From NCBI GenBank assembly GCA_949825065.1, contig OX463852.1:18874189-18938188 (forward strand): a stretch of 64,000 nucleotides of DNA. Direction: 5' to 3'. Positions 22,280-33,225 of the stretch are shown in pieces. The stretch is from Odontocerum albicorne. Its lineage: Eukaryota > Arthropoda > Insecta > Trichoptera > Odontoceridae. Both the position numbers and the translations under genes were made by a program. Under the pieces are notes generated by a model that was given only the letters and a program-made list of their open reading frames with translations, searched no databases and was not told where the DNA came from. How positions within the stretch are numbered: the first letter of the stretch is position 1; each line of letters begins with the position of its first letter.

Positions 22280-24160
22280 ATGTTTCTGGTTGGTTTGAAA
22301 AGATTTTCATCAACGCCTTCTAGTTTGTATGCATATATTCAAAAAAAAAATTTACAAATAGAGTTGAAACAGTACATTTTTATCATAGTATTTGAAAATC
22401 ATCATAAATTGTGATAATTGAGAGTTGACTGTAATTAAAATGAAAATGTTTCAATAAAGCCGGTAACATACAAAGCAGATTTTGTGATAAAATTTTATTT
22501 TATATAATCTACAGACAAAAAGAAGAGCGATTTCAAATCTCGACGAATAAATTCATATATATATATATACATAAAAAAGTTTTGTCTTCGATGAATTATT
22601 ATAAATTTATTTATTTACGGTAGCTCTTAATAATGAAAAACAGGAACTTTATTATTATTTGGAATGTTTTTTTCTACTTCAATAAATATTCTTAGATTAA
22701 AAATCGTTGATGATTTTCCATTTTTTATTATCATAATGTCTTCGATGATTCGATCTAACTTTGGAGAAAGTTTCAAATGTTTATGTATTTTATTGTATTT
22801 TAAATCAAAAAGTGTTCACTAAGTTTTGTTCAGATTTAAGACAAAACAAAAAATATATGTTTATTAACTTTTTACATTAAAAAAAATAAACCCTTTTTTC
22901 TTTCCAATGCAATCAAGTTATTTATGCTTAAATTTTTCTACTTCACAATGTTTATAATAAAAAAATACGTAAGCTCAAATACAGCAATACCTCTATTTAC
23001 GCAGGTTATTGGTTCCAGGAAAATAAATAGAACTATTGAATGCTATGTCAAATAGACGTTCTTTTACATATTTACATATACTCTATAGTTACTTAGTTAA
23101 AAAAACTTTATTTTTATTTTTTAATAAGTCTGTGGTTACAGATAACTAATAAAAAACTCATTTTGATGAGAGATGTACGATTTATTTATGCGAAAAAAAA
23201 AAATGTGAGTACTTATTTAAAACCACTCTTGCTGAATGAATTTTCTATTATTACTGTTATAGCTCTTGAAGTTGTATGTCAAAATATAAACTTGAAAGCC
23301 AAATAATTATTAAGTAAATGTTACTATTTTGCATTTAAAATTTTTAACTGAAAAAATCGTGTCAAAATGATTTGTGTAAATGAAGTAGACCACGTAAATT
23401 GGGGGATTAATGTAATCACATAATGAATAAATTAAGTTCCTTACCAGAAAATATAACTGTATTTAACCGTAAAAGTATTCATTGATTTGTTTAAGTTATA
23501 ACTTATTCCTCTTTACAAATACTTAGATAAATTTACTACGAGTACCTTGAAGGATAAAACATAGTACTCATAAAATATTTTACTTGCATTAAAATATTAT
23601 TTATAAAATTTTGTCTTCGTATCTGAACAGAGCTTAATACACGACTTTCTGAAATTAAAAAATTATTAGCTTAGCTGAAAAATAGTAGTTTATACAAAAT
23701 AAAAATAAACATAATTATTCATTAATTCTTTGAATCACGATCGATAAATAAAATATTTTTTTAAATTTACATTAAGTACATATAGAATGAGTAAATTTGT
23801 TATTTATTTACAATCAGCAACTTTTGAATAAAAATATATATGAATTATGTAGCACAGTTATCAAAAGGCATTTTAATACTATTATGAAAACGAACATTTT
23901 TTTTTAAAAATATTAGAGTATTTTTGCATTTAAATAAATATTATAAGATATTTATTTACAGAAACATGTAGTTGCCTCATCCCCCTACACTGTATGAACG
24001 AATTAGGTTTCTTACAGTGCGATCATACACTGCTGGTGTCACATCGAATTGTGTAAAGGATGGTGATTGTAAACATAAAAGGTCAGGTAATTTGAATAGA
24101 AAAGAAATGAAATAAAATAACAAAATCGAAAAAAAAAGATCGATCAAGGCTTGGACCACG
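22280..24160. other. Very AT-rich intergenic stretch, no gene seen
   Basis: Runs of A and T dominate and a short (TA)n tract lies near 22556-22571. No gene-like frame was found. Confidence 0.6.
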
Positions 24161-24162
24161 TG

Positions 24163-25016
24163 AAGGATTTAAATATTTAGGAAGCTATCAATTTTTTAAC
24201 AAAAATTGAAGAAAGCTGTAAGAATACACTTCGTCGACACAGGATCACAGTAGCCGACACAGGGTAACAGTAGTCGACACAGGGTCACAGTAGGCGATCG
24301 GGCTGAAGATGGTCCGACGTATATTTTTAGAAGAATATTCTTAAATATGAAAGTACTAGACAGGTTCACACGGCTTTGAACGAAACCAAAAGGATAATGA
24401 CAGGACGCTTGAAAACAACATCAGTGGAGAAAATATACCAATAGAACGGTATCGTTCCATTTGAAATTTGTAGAAGTGTTGCAATTGACATAGCAAGAAC
24501 AAAACAAGTACAGGATCCAAGATATTCCTTATAGGAGCATCAACCAGTAATATCGAGATTGAAACACAGGAATAGTTTCATGAAGAGAGCATAAAAACTG
24601 ACAATTCCTCCTGATGTAGCGATTTTTCTGAAATTGAAAGAAAAAAAAACCGATGAAGCTCTTGAAAAATATGACATCTGGACACCAACTGTCTTGGACT
24701 ACTTGGAGATCACTGAATAGGCTCGAGTAGAGGTGACTAGATGCAAGGTGAACATGCAAAGATGGGGGTTTTTTATTTAAAAAACTAGCATTGAATGTGA
24801 TTGTGGGAGTATACAGGAGTCACAACACAAGCTAGTGTGTTCAAACATTGGAACTAAATGCTCTGGGCAGGCCCTGATTGTTGCGGATGATAGGGCGATC
24901 TCTGTTGACTCCTACTGGAAACACGTGGCATCATTGATGGTCCGGGTATGGAAAATAATTGACAAGTATAAAAACAATGTTAGTTTCCAAATAAAAATGT
25001 ATTATAATGAAATATG
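24163..25016 (+). mobile_element. LINE family D remnant, 3' coding end
   Basis: The fragment begins GFKYLGSYQFF (RT thumb-proximal motif). After heavy decay it shows EVTRCKVNMQRWGFF and KTSIECDCGSIQESQHKLVC, the cysteine/histidine motif (CxC...H...C) typical of the C-terminus of several insect LINEs. It then reads AISVDSYWKHVA, matching a frequent closing motif. Stops and shifts are frequent. A threefold tandem (24233-24296) disrupts the early part. Confidence 0.75.
24233..24296 (+). repeat. Short tandem repeat, about 3 units of 20-22 bp
   Basis: Three successive units contain CGACACAGG followed by TCACAGTA or TAACAGTA. It appears to be a local slippage product within the LINE remnant. Confidence 0.8.
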
Positions 25017-25024
25017 AAGAAGAT

Positions 25025-25310
25025 CACTTTGATATGACGTAGGCATGTATAACGAATGAATGAATTACCAACAAAAAATAAACAGTGCAAATGTGAGATG
25101 AAGGTCAAGGAAAGTATTGTCGGATCAAGTGAATGATATTTTGATAGAAATAAATGTAAAAAATCAGAGAAATCGTAGAAGTTTATGAGCAGGTATATCG
25201 ATACAGTAGAGGCAAAAACGTGTGTGTATGTGATAGGAAAGTCTGGCGCTATCTCTTATTTGCCCACCCGACAGGGAAGCAGCGTGATGGTAGTATTTAT
25301 AAAAATGTAT
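25025..25310 (+). mobile_element. LINE family B 3'-end copy
   Basis: The piece matches the 3' end of the - strand element at 13995-14722 (AGGTCAAGGAAAGTATTGT, CAGAGAAATCGTAGAAG). It ends with the characteristic GATAGGAAAGTCTGGCGCTA and GGAAGCAGCGTGATGGTA, which also occurs near 55900, 37280 and, inverted, 63170. It is a 5'-truncated insertion. Confidence 0.75.
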
Positions 25311-25736
25311 TCCGTGGGATGACTATTAATATATTTTTTTCTCAGATAGTTAAATTGTAATTAAGTTATCGGGAAAAGATTAACTAAACGAAATAATATT
25401 GCCCCAATGAACATTAATGTGAGATGTTTTTTCAGGTAGTTAAATTACAATTAAGTTATCGGGAATAAATTAATCTAACGAAATAATATTGCCCTAACGT
25501 ACTACATAATTCATACTCAACTTATAATATCCCAATTTTATGACAATATTTAAACGTCCGAGATGGTTTTTTCGTTTCCGTTACAAGGTAAGTTTACAAA
25601 GATGGTCTAATGCAATATAATTTAAATTAATTTTAGGTTTACTAGACAAATAATAAAGTCAATCCAAGAACCTTCGTATTTCGTGACTTTAGTATTCTTA
25701 GGTCACAATGTCCGAAGCCTCGGATTTGGCTTGCTG

Positions 25737-26396
25737 TCAGAACATTTCTGCCGCTGTCACTGCAGGTGGTGAATGATGATCAGCACAAACGTCAATATGA
25801 CTATCATCGGGTGATTGCTCTCGACTATGAGCCATCCTGGAAGCTGCAAGACCTGCTAAAGCCTCACGATGACCTGAACTCAAGTTAGCTAATGCTTCTC
25901 GATGGTTATTCAAACTTGTCATTGCATCTCTATGATTTAGGCTGTTCATTACATCTCTATGGTTATGTAGACTCGCTATAGCGTCCCTATGATTGCTCAG
26001 GTTTGTAATAGCGTCTCTGTGGTTGCTGAGATTTGTTATTGCGTCCCTATGATTGCTGAGATTTGTAATTGTATCCCTATGGTTACTCAGATTGGTTATT
26101 GCGTCTCTGTGATTACTGAGGTTTGTTATTGCGTCTCTATGGTTGCTGAGGTTTGTAATTGCGTCTCTGTGGTTGCTGAGGTTTGTTATTGCATCTCTGT
26201 GATTATTTAAATTAGCCATTGTTTCTCTATGGTTGTTGAGATTAGCCATAGCTTCCCGATGATTGTTGAGAAGAAGAGCCTCTTGCTGATGATGTGCAGC
26301 CGCCATGTGGTGATGGAGACTATTGGCATTGGCGTCACAGAGGCTTCCAGGAGGGCTGATGCCGGAAGACTGCAGATTAGCAAGGGTCCGGACTTG
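25737..26396 (-). CDS. Vsx: Vsx homeobox protein, terminal exon with 10-residue repeats
   Basis: The last coding exon begins after an acceptor (TTTCCACTTCACAG) and encodes 219 residues from QVRTLANLQSSGISPPGS to SPPAVTAAEMF, stopping at TGA 25739-25737. Residues 31-43 are MAAAHHQQEALLL. Then come about 14 tandem copies of a decapeptide with core NHRDAITNLS, followed by a His/Ser/Pro/Asp-rich tail. The acceptor phase (0) matches the preceding exon, so the repeat is really part of the Vsx reading frame. The C-terminus has no known catalytic role; in this family the region after the OAR motif is poorly conserved. The methionine at 26306 is internal, not a start. Whether this is the Vsx1 or Vsx2 type cannot be decided here. 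Confidence 0.88.
   Translation of the reverse strand, partial: QVRTLANLQSSGISPPGSLCDANANSLHHHMAAAHHQQEALLLNNHREAMANLNNHRETMANLNNHRDAITNLSNHRDAITNLSNHRDAITNLSNHRDAITNLSNHRDTITNLSNHRDAITNLSNHRDAITNLSNHRDAIASLHNHRDVMNSLNHRDAMTSLNNHREALANLSSGHREALAGLAASRMAHSREQSPDDSHIDVCADHHSPPAVTAAEMF
25848..26267 (-). repeat. Coding 30-bp minisatellite, about 14 units
   Basis: Units of 10 residues (one of 9, one of 11) run from NNHREAMANL through several SNHRDAITNL to SSGHREALAGL. Central units are identical at protein level but differ at silent third positions (for example GAT/GAC-, CAC/CAT- and AAT/AAC-type changes). This argues that the frame has been kept during array turnover. Confidence 0.95.
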
Positions 26397-26843
26397 CTGT
26401 GAAGTGGAAAAAGAAAAATTAGATCAAGAATTATCCTTAAACTTAGAAAGTAGATATATAAAATATATACGGTAAATTAGATTAATAAGTAACTAATTTT
26501 ATGCTCAATAGAAAACTCCTGTCATGCAGCTCACGACTGAGCATCGAGACTCGTCTTTGACGATTCCTCTCTAACCATCCCTGCACTCCGCGGTTCAAAG
26601 GGTAGTTAAGGGTAGTCCAGTTGCGACTCTTATTTGCTTCTCATTTGAGAATGGCTGGCAAAATTGAAAGATATACCATATATGTGATATTTTGACCAGA
26701 AGAAAAGTGCGTTATTTACCTTGTTACCATGATTAAAGGACAATTTATAAAGCGTCGTAAAGAGAGCAGACTCTCTTCAATAGCGCTCTAACTCGGGATT
26801 CAAGACCACTATTATTGACAGATGAAAAAAATTACAAAATTAT

Positions 26844-27321
26844 TATTCTTCTTCATATTATTTTAGGCCTGTTGGCCTGTTATAGTCCTGCATCATTGTT
26901 TGCCTCTTGTGACGTCGACTGCCAGCTGTCTTTCCATCTTTTGGGAGGTCGTCCTGGAGGTCTGCTTGCTTGAGGGATACTGTCCCTGGCCATTTTTACG
27001 GCTCTTGGTTCCGCCATTCTGGATACGTGTTCGTTCCAGAACCTTCTTCTCTGTCGTCCCCATCTGACAATATCTTCAGCTTCACACGTCCTTCGGATTT
27101 CTGTGTTTCGTACTCCATCATGAAGGGTTTTGCCAGCGATACTCCTGAGTGCCTTCATTTCGCTGGTTCGAAGGAGATTTTTGGTTCTGAGAGTGTCAGC
27201 TCTGGACTCTATGCTGCATGTCATTATGGGGCGGACACAAGTTTTGTATATCCTTACCTTGCTTTGGATGTTCATATGCTTGTTTTTCCAGATAGTGTTT
27301 TTTAAACATCCGGAAAAAAAA
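26844..27321 (-). mobile_element. LINE family A, 5'-truncated insertion with target duplication
   Basis: The - strand frame reads SGCLKNTIWKNKHMNIQSKV, RIYKTCVRPIMTCSIESRAD, MKALRSIAGKTLHDGVRNTE, WGRQRRRFWNEHVSRMAEPR and RPPKRWKDSWQSTSQEANN, and is still open. TACAAAATTAT flanks the element at 26833-26843 and 27322-27332, an 11-bp target-site duplication. The 3' end (left side) carries an AAGAAGAATA-type tail. The DNA closely matches copy 1 at about 16200-16640. It retains only the C-terminal part of the polyprotein. Confidence 0.92.
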
Positions 27322-27815
27322 TACAAAATTATATGGTAAAAACACGAAAGAGTTGGTTGTAGCCATTAGATTATTATACACATCTTCAAATGAGTATTTG
27401 TGTAATAATTGAAAAAAATGTCTGTTGATTTTTTTGAAACATTACTGCGTGAATTTGGCTACAATAAAAATGAGTATGCGAACTGCCTAATAAAAATAAA
27501 TATTTAACCCAGAGTGGATTTGATTTCCATTGCTATACATTTAAAAAAAAGGACCAACCGTCTAGTTTTCATTTTAGACTTTTTAAACATTTTTTTAGCT
27601 TGTTAAAAGATATTACAAGATGGAAATAACTAGTAGTACTGTACTTGTTTACAACAAAAATGAAAAAAACAATTTTTCACGGTTATTTATAGCTACATTA
27701 AAAAATCTATCAATTCTAAGAATTATTTCATTATTAAGACTTTGAAACCAGGATGTCATCCGGAACATCTTAGGTAGTATTGTTAACAATAAAGGCAGGT
27801 CTCGTTGATTAGGAC

Positions 27816-27860
27816 CAGTGCCGTACCTAGCTTTTCATGGGCCCTATGCAAGCATTAACT
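27816..27860 (+). mobile_element. hAT-like terminus
   Basis: CAGTGCCGTACCTAGCTTTT followed by CATGGGCCC closely matches the inward-read right end of the hAT remnant at 2264-3274 (CAGTGCTGTTATTAGCTTTT). The opposite end was not located, so only one terminus is annotated. Confidence 0.5.
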
Positions 27861-28086
27861 TTTTATATTTCTTATTTATATCGTATCAGTTCTCGATGAC
27901 ACCAGTCTGGTTAAAAATTATTGACGAAGTTACAGCTACACCGTTATTTAATTTGTATTTTGATAAGGTGAAATGTTGTGCCTAAATATATCTTTACAAA
28001 TTTCTTACCCCACAAATGGAATATAGCTTACTTTACTTTTATCGCCTTACTAACTTACTTCAAATCTAAATTTTCTTAATCCATAC

Positions 28087-28377
28087 CTGCAAAAGCAACC
28101 CAGATCCAAGAATCCTCGCCTGGTGCTCCTGCGCTTTGGCCCTTAGACAAGCGATGGAATTATTCCTAAAAGCCTCTGGATCTTCAGGGTAGTTCTGCTG
28201 ATCCCGCGCTGGTTCTCTTGTGTTCTGATCCCTTCCTGGCTGATCCCTGCCGCTGGACTGCTCCCGCTTCAGCTCTACCTGCTGGCCAGCCTCTCCACTT
28301 GGGGAGCGCGAGGGCGCAGAGCGTGGAGGACTGGAACCCTCCTGCTGGCTCTGGTGGTTTTGGTTGTTTGTAGGGGT
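28087..28377 (-). CDS. Vsx: Vsx homeobox protein, exon with OAR-like motif
   Basis: This 97-codon exon has phase 0 at both ends, with acceptor TTTTAACAG ending at 28378 and donor CAG/GTATGG. It starts TPTNNQNHQSQQEGSSPPRS, a low-complexity Ser/Pro/Gln-rich linker. It then has a charged stretch (VELKREQSSGRDQ) and, at residues 70-89, FRNNSIACLRAKAQEHQARI. That matches the OAR-like element of Vsx/Chx10 proteins ('ENSIAVLRAKAQEH'), a short C-terminal regulatory motif of paired-like homeodomain factors. The protein would act in the nucleus. Together with the exons at 28996 and 41315 this identifies the gene as a Vsx family member. Confidence 0.92.
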
Positions 28378-28995
28378 CTGTTAAAATTTATTGAAGTTTT
28401 TATTACAGTCTCAACGAACAAATTACAATCTGGTGGAAATATTCTTCCAGCCAATCATAAATAAGGTAGAAAGGTTTAGTATGCTGGAAGCAATTGTCAC
28501 CTGACAATAAACTTGTCACATTGTACTGTGTATAATAAAAGTGTCATAAAAAAATATATAGTGCTACTTAGCAACACAAAAATAGTGCAACATAACACTG
28601 ATGATATACTACAGCTGATTAAACCTGTCGATCATCTTTGAAGTTTAATATCTTTGCTATCAGAACTTAAGGTTTGATCTGTTAAGACTGTGTGTTTGCT
28701 AAAATACAACAGGTTGCACATAATAAGCAACAGTTAACACACGATACTACACACATAGGCGTCTTCCACCCACAGAATAGCTGACAATCTTACTTGATTA
28801 CGAGGGATATCCTATTGTATCGTATCTTAGAAACTTAATATGTTAGTTGCCAATTTATTCCAGAAGTTCAACAATACATGAACAGGTGGTAGATGCAAGA
28901 GACTCTCTGTCTACTCTCATAGGACCATGGTATGATAATGAGCGTATACTGGTATAAGTGAACGACTTAAAAAGAAGGATGAGATGGCTACTCAC
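28378..28995 (-). other. Vsx intron, no other feature seen
   Basis: A 618-bp phase-0 intron between two well-supported exons. No repeat or second gene was recognised. Confidence 0.85.
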
Positions 28996-29126
28996 GTTGT
29001 GGACAGGAGTCGGAGTGGTTGTGCCCCTCTCGCTGGTATCGGTTCGAGATCCTGCATCGTCCCTGTCCGAGGAAGCGGCGTCTTCTTTCAGGTGCTCCGC
29101 GGCTTCCAGAGACTTACGATGCATAC
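28996..29126 (-). CDS. Vsx: Vsx homeobox protein, exon after the CVC domain
   Basis: Two bases complete the glycine split with the preceding exon, and 43 codons follow: MHRKSLEAAEHLKEDAASSD, an acidic/Ser-rich stretch and TTTPTPVHN. The join gives APWLLG-MHRKSLEAA, which reproduces the conserved Vsx sequence 'APWLLGMHKKSLEAA' at the end of the CVC domain. The acceptor is CTTCTTCTTCAG ending at 29127 and the donor is AAC/GTGAGT at 28996/28995, phase 0. The apparent extension of the frame past the donor is intron. Confidence 0.93.
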
Positions 29127-29281
29127 CTGAAGAAGAAGAGATTGCTTTAAAATGCAGCCAGCTAAGGTGGTCTGCGTTTCATTACTAATGTAAGGGAGGT
29201 AAAATTAAATACAGTTAGTTATCTTAACAGGGTTAAAAACAGAGTCATGTTAAACTATTGAATTAGTAAAACTGCTATGGC

Positions 29282-29335
29282 TTTGTTGGTATAATGCTTG
29301 ACTTTAACGTAGGGATTTTGGGTTTGATTTTAGAT
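29282..29335 (+). repeat. tRNA-like SINE head
   Basis: TTGTTGGTATAATGCTTGAC resembles an A-box region, and TTTTGGGTTTGATTTTAGAT a degraded B box. It is probably a decayed SINE, not a tRNA gene. Confidence 0.35.
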
Positions 29336-29784
29336 GATAACAAAAATAAAACTGTGGTAACAAAAGTGTTTTTGTCTCTTCACGTGCATTAGTATTGCTA
29401 ACACACGCGATGATGAATTGCGAGTACCCGATGGTACCCAAAAATAATATCTGATTTAAGAGTTCGTCTCGCAATAATACTTTCACGTGCTAGTCGTGTA
29501 CTCGTGTTGTTACCTATCCATGTGTGGTAGTATTTCCAACACACGAACGGTGAGTCACTTACCTACTCCTGTGGTTCTAAATCAGAAGGCTCTATCATTG
29601 TGGTCGAAGGCAATGAACGTTGTTGCTCATTAATATGTCTACACCATTAATTCGAATGATCCATGGGAAAAGAGAAGAACAAATTACTTTAAAATGGAAT
29701 ATATAATGACCAGCAGTTGATGCGAAATATTGAATTAAATTATATTTGAACGGTAGATTCAATAAAAGTATAAAAATATATTTT

Positions 29785-29970
29785 ATTGTATTATACTTGC
29801 AATTGTATACAGTAGAACTTGATAGCTTATTGTACAGATCGACCTAAAAGATGTTAAAGATAACTTAAATGAAAACCAGACTGCAACCCATTATTTAAAA
29901 ACCAATAGGAATCGAACCAACAATCCTCTGGCTGTAAGACATGCGTCTTAACAACAAGTCCATGGGGGTT
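29785..29970 (-). mobile_element. tRNA-derived SINE copy
   Basis: It shows the inverted 3' end of the family (ATTGTATTATACTTGCAATT, GTATACAGTAGAACTTG), the body (AATGAAAACCAGACTGCA) and a degraded tRNA head ending near CCATGGGGGTT. Matching copies lie at 40185-40358 and 60905-61127. Confidence 0.7.
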
Positions 29971-30181
29971 GATATTGATCAAACAGTAAAAAGTTCACGA
30001 AAAAGAAAAAAACCCATTGATTATCTCTATTAGATATAAACTTAAAATTAAAAAAAATCAATATTAGTAAACTGACGATGACAATATACACCCCCACAAC
30101 CATTTATTCCATTTCTCCTTTATACATGTCCTGAGTTATTTCACAATGAGGGGTGTAATAGTCTAATTATTTCCCCAATAT

Positions 30182-30589
30182 ATGCCGGGATCCCACATTC
30201 CTTGCGTCGGGATGCAGCCTGTTAATTCAGGGTCCTCCTCCACACCCTGCCTTCCTCCCCGTTGTATAAAGAACTCCCTACTGGAATCATACGTTGTTCT
30301 CCCTACCGAAGTCCTGGCTCCCCAGGAAGCGGAAGGGAGGTGTTGGGGTAGGATAGTTTGCGTCCATCATCCAGAGTTGCCTGCCAACATAAGTGGGTGG
30401 CCCAAATTACTATTTAAGGGTGGCACCTACATTTTAGCTGGAAGCGAGACATTCGTCGTTTCGGACTATATTCAGGTTGTTCAATATCTTAAACCGGAAA
30501 TGATCACCATATTTATGATATATTACATGACGCGATTAGTAAAATATAGAGAGATTGGGATATTCTCAGTCGTACTAAAACCTAGCTAG
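30182..30589 (+). other. GC-richer open frame of unknown nature
   Basis: A 135-codon open frame (MPGSHIPCVGMQPVNSGSSS, PPRCIKNSLLESYVVLPTEV, RIVCVHHPELPANISGW) stands in a patch more GC-rich than the surrounding intron. I do not recognise the protein. The last 40 residues become AT-biased and hydrophobic, as intron sequence does. It could be part of a repeat, a retrocopy or chance; there is no splice or promoter evidence. Confidence 0.25.
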
Positions 30590-30609
30590 TCTGAAGTCTT
30601 CATTTATTC

Positions 30610-31030
30610 TTCTACAATGTTGAAACAGGGATGATAAAATCTCGAGAATGTGTAATAATTGATTCTTTTGAGATGTGGTATCGGAGTTGGATGCAGAATC
30701 CTGTGGACCACCAGAAGAACGAACGACTCCATACTCCAAGAGTTATACTCGTATATGACGGTACGACTATTCTCAATATATGATATTTTCAGCATATCAT
30801 GCGGTTTTTTGGACACATTTCTAGATACGAACTTGGAAAAAAATATGGTGCCAGGAAGAAAAAATAGAGGCAGATCGCCACCAAAATCGAGTGATCAGGT
30901 AAATGAAGTGACTGAGAGAAGTCTGTATTTTGCAATACTCGTACAAACGGCAAATGACCGAGAATAATGAAGACTTGTCGCAACCTTTACCACTAACATC
31001 TCACAGATGACGACCCTCAGTGACAAGGAC
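30610..31030 (+). mobile_element. LINE family E remnant, C-terminal part
   Basis: Across shifted frames the segment shows EMWYRSWMQ, WTTRRTNDSILQEL, RFFGHISRYEL, GRKNRGRSPPKSSDQV and AILVQTANDRE. These correspond to the widespread insect LINE tail 'EMWCWRRML..PWT.RRTN.SIL.EL....FFGH..R......GRRSRGRSP.RW.DQ'. At least two frameshifts show that it is dead. Confidence 0.75.
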
Positions 31031-32449
31031 CGACAGGTGTGATAATATAATAGATTCAATAATTTGGGTGCTAAGAATGGTCCTAAACACTATATTTTTT
31101 TCCGTACAACAATCTTATTGACAGTGTGGTTATAAGTAAGCTCAATTGTTTCAATTATTTTCTCTCTTGATAATTTTTCAAGAGCGTGATAGAACTTGGT
31201 ATGCGCACTTACAACTCATGCGTGGAGACCTAGTCTATGGGTGTCAACATTTTAGTACTCGCTAGCAACAAAAGCCAAATAAATCTATTGCATAAAGCTT
31301 TTCTACTGTCATTTATATTGTTTTTCCATTGTCACTTATTTTCGCTGATTAAAATCAGCGACGTAAAAAATATAACATCTGTCTTTAATGACGACATGTG
31401 TTTTTCCATAACTTCCATTTTCTCGTCCTTTTCTATCTTCAGTCGTTCTATCTTCGTTTCTATCTTCAGTTGTCTCGGTAACATTTTGCAAATATTTAAT
31501 TATGTTCTTTTTTTCATTTGTTTTTAATGCTTTAATTATGTTTGAGATTTCTTTTTAAATAACGTTGTAACATTTCACCGAGGAGTTGGTAATCTAATCT
31601 GCGTAACTCTTGTCCATAACGTTTAGATAAAAACCTTTAAGTTTCATTTTTTTGAGATCAATTTTATTGGTTGGTCGCATACCAAAAAGTATGAAATTAG
31701 AGGGTCCTCGAGAAATATGATGGTTTTAACAAATAAGACATTTGGCATCCATTTTAATGATCGTGTCTTACAAGGTTTATATTTACAGATGAAGCTTCCT
31801 TTTATTCGATGATTTTGGATTATTTGATTTTTTATTACACATGCCATTAACATACTCGTATATAGTGAATAAAAGACTTATTGAGTTTCCACTACATTCA
31901 ATACACCTGCCAGGTTATACTGTATACGACGAAAACGTAGTACAATACAATAATGCGTTATTAAAGATATTTACGAAACAACTTATTGAATAACAATAAC
32001 AACAAAAAAACAATTTATATAGCGCCGTTTAACCTCAAACTCCAAACCGAGTCCAGAGTTAATAAATTATCTTCAAGGTGCTCCAATTTGGATCTCGACC
32101 CCATTATTACTGAAGAATTAAAAATATTATAAACTAAATTTATAAGTTGAGTGTAAGAAGAGAAAGGTAGCGGATGTGGTCATTAGATATGCACATTCCC
32201 GGATCTGCATATGTTCATAAAAACATATTTGTTAGAAAACCATAGAAATCTATCAAAGGTTCCGCTATGTGATAGTAACACATTCGGCTTTAGAAATTTA
32301 CATTACAATTAATGATTATTGCAACGTCAAGTAATAATCAAAGAGTGCTTAGAAAATGCAATACCAGTAGTTTAAGTTAGATCACTTTAAAATATTGTTG
32401 CATTGTTGAAATTTCAACAACTAACACTTTTTGGCGTTATTCTCCGAAC

Positions 32450-32775
32450 TTAGTTACAGGAATTTGCGAAAGTAGAGCGATGGATACCACATCAGGCGCC
32501 ACCCACACCCTTTCCCCATACTCGCGCTCCTATATATCAGAGCTGTCCCTGTGACGATGTATGAGAGAAGTTAACCCATTAGCATTCCGTACAAAATGCA
32601 TTAAAACAATTGCTCTCCTCCGACAGATAGCAGATAGGAGATAGGACCGGTGTCTTTGTGCCATAAACTCGAACTGGCGCTTTCCACATAAATCCCTTTG
32701 ATTTAAGCGGCTTTGAATACTTATATTTCCGCCATTTCTAGGCCCGGTGCTAGGAACAATGCCACCGATGGAAAA
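32450..32775. promoter_or_regulatory. Candidate conserved noncoding island
   Basis: The island is less AT-rich than the flanks and has no coding similarity. It holds homeodomain-like and POU/bHLH-like words (TTAACCCATTAGCATT, CAATTG, CCTTTGATTTAAGCGG). It lies in the large Vsx intron. Function is inferred from position and composition only. Confidence 0.25.
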
Positions 32776-32939
32776 AAAAAACAAAAATTATACTTAACTA
32801 AAATATAATTCATACATGACGCTAGTGAAGATTTGTTGTATCAACTGAAGATACTTCAAAATGTTTGTGTCCGGTTTATTTTAAACTTAAAACTATGATT
32901 TTATTTCTGACTTTAAGAATGAAACAAATATGGTAGATG

Positions 32940-33170
32940 CTTCTGAAATGTGATGTTAGAGGCGGACGCTTCGTATCTCAAGGCGCACCAATATCTCTAT
33001 CATCCAGGAATAGCGATTACCGACAGATTTTCGATAACATGAAGGATAATTAGTTCCAGCTCCATTGTTTGTATAAGAAACAATTTTGCCGGTCCCGATG
33101 ATCTGATGTATCGTAGAATTGTTATCTATGATTGAAATCCCGGTTTAATAACCTGTACAAATAGTATACA
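32940..33170. promoter_or_regulatory. Candidate enhancer island with inverted SOX-like sites
   Basis: The stretch contains GGATAATTAGTTCC (homeodomain core TAATTA). It also has a palindromic pair, ATTGTTT at 33064-33070 and AAACAAT at 33078-33084, separated by seven bases; CATTGTTT is a SOX-type binding word. Lying in an intron of a neural homeobox gene makes enhancer function plausible but unproven. Confidence 0.3.
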
Positions 33171-33225
33171 AGGTACGAGAAGTTTGAGAAGACTAAGCAA
33201 AACATGGCATGATCAAATGAATGAC

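Larger units (their letters stand above)
26397..28086 (-). other. Vsx intron with a LINE insertion
   Basis: Phase-0 intron bounded by GTATGG (28086 downward) and CACTTCACAG (ending 26397). It contains the LINE family A copy at 26844-27321 and a hAT-like terminus at 27816-27860. A somewhat GC-richer patch at 26520-26650 has no recognisable similarity. Confidence 0.8.

Noticed and set aside
25989..26210. Open frame on the + strand opposite the Vsx repeat
   Set aside because: It is the antisense shadow of the coding repeat (period 30, a multiple of 3). The - strand frame has splice junctions and family context.
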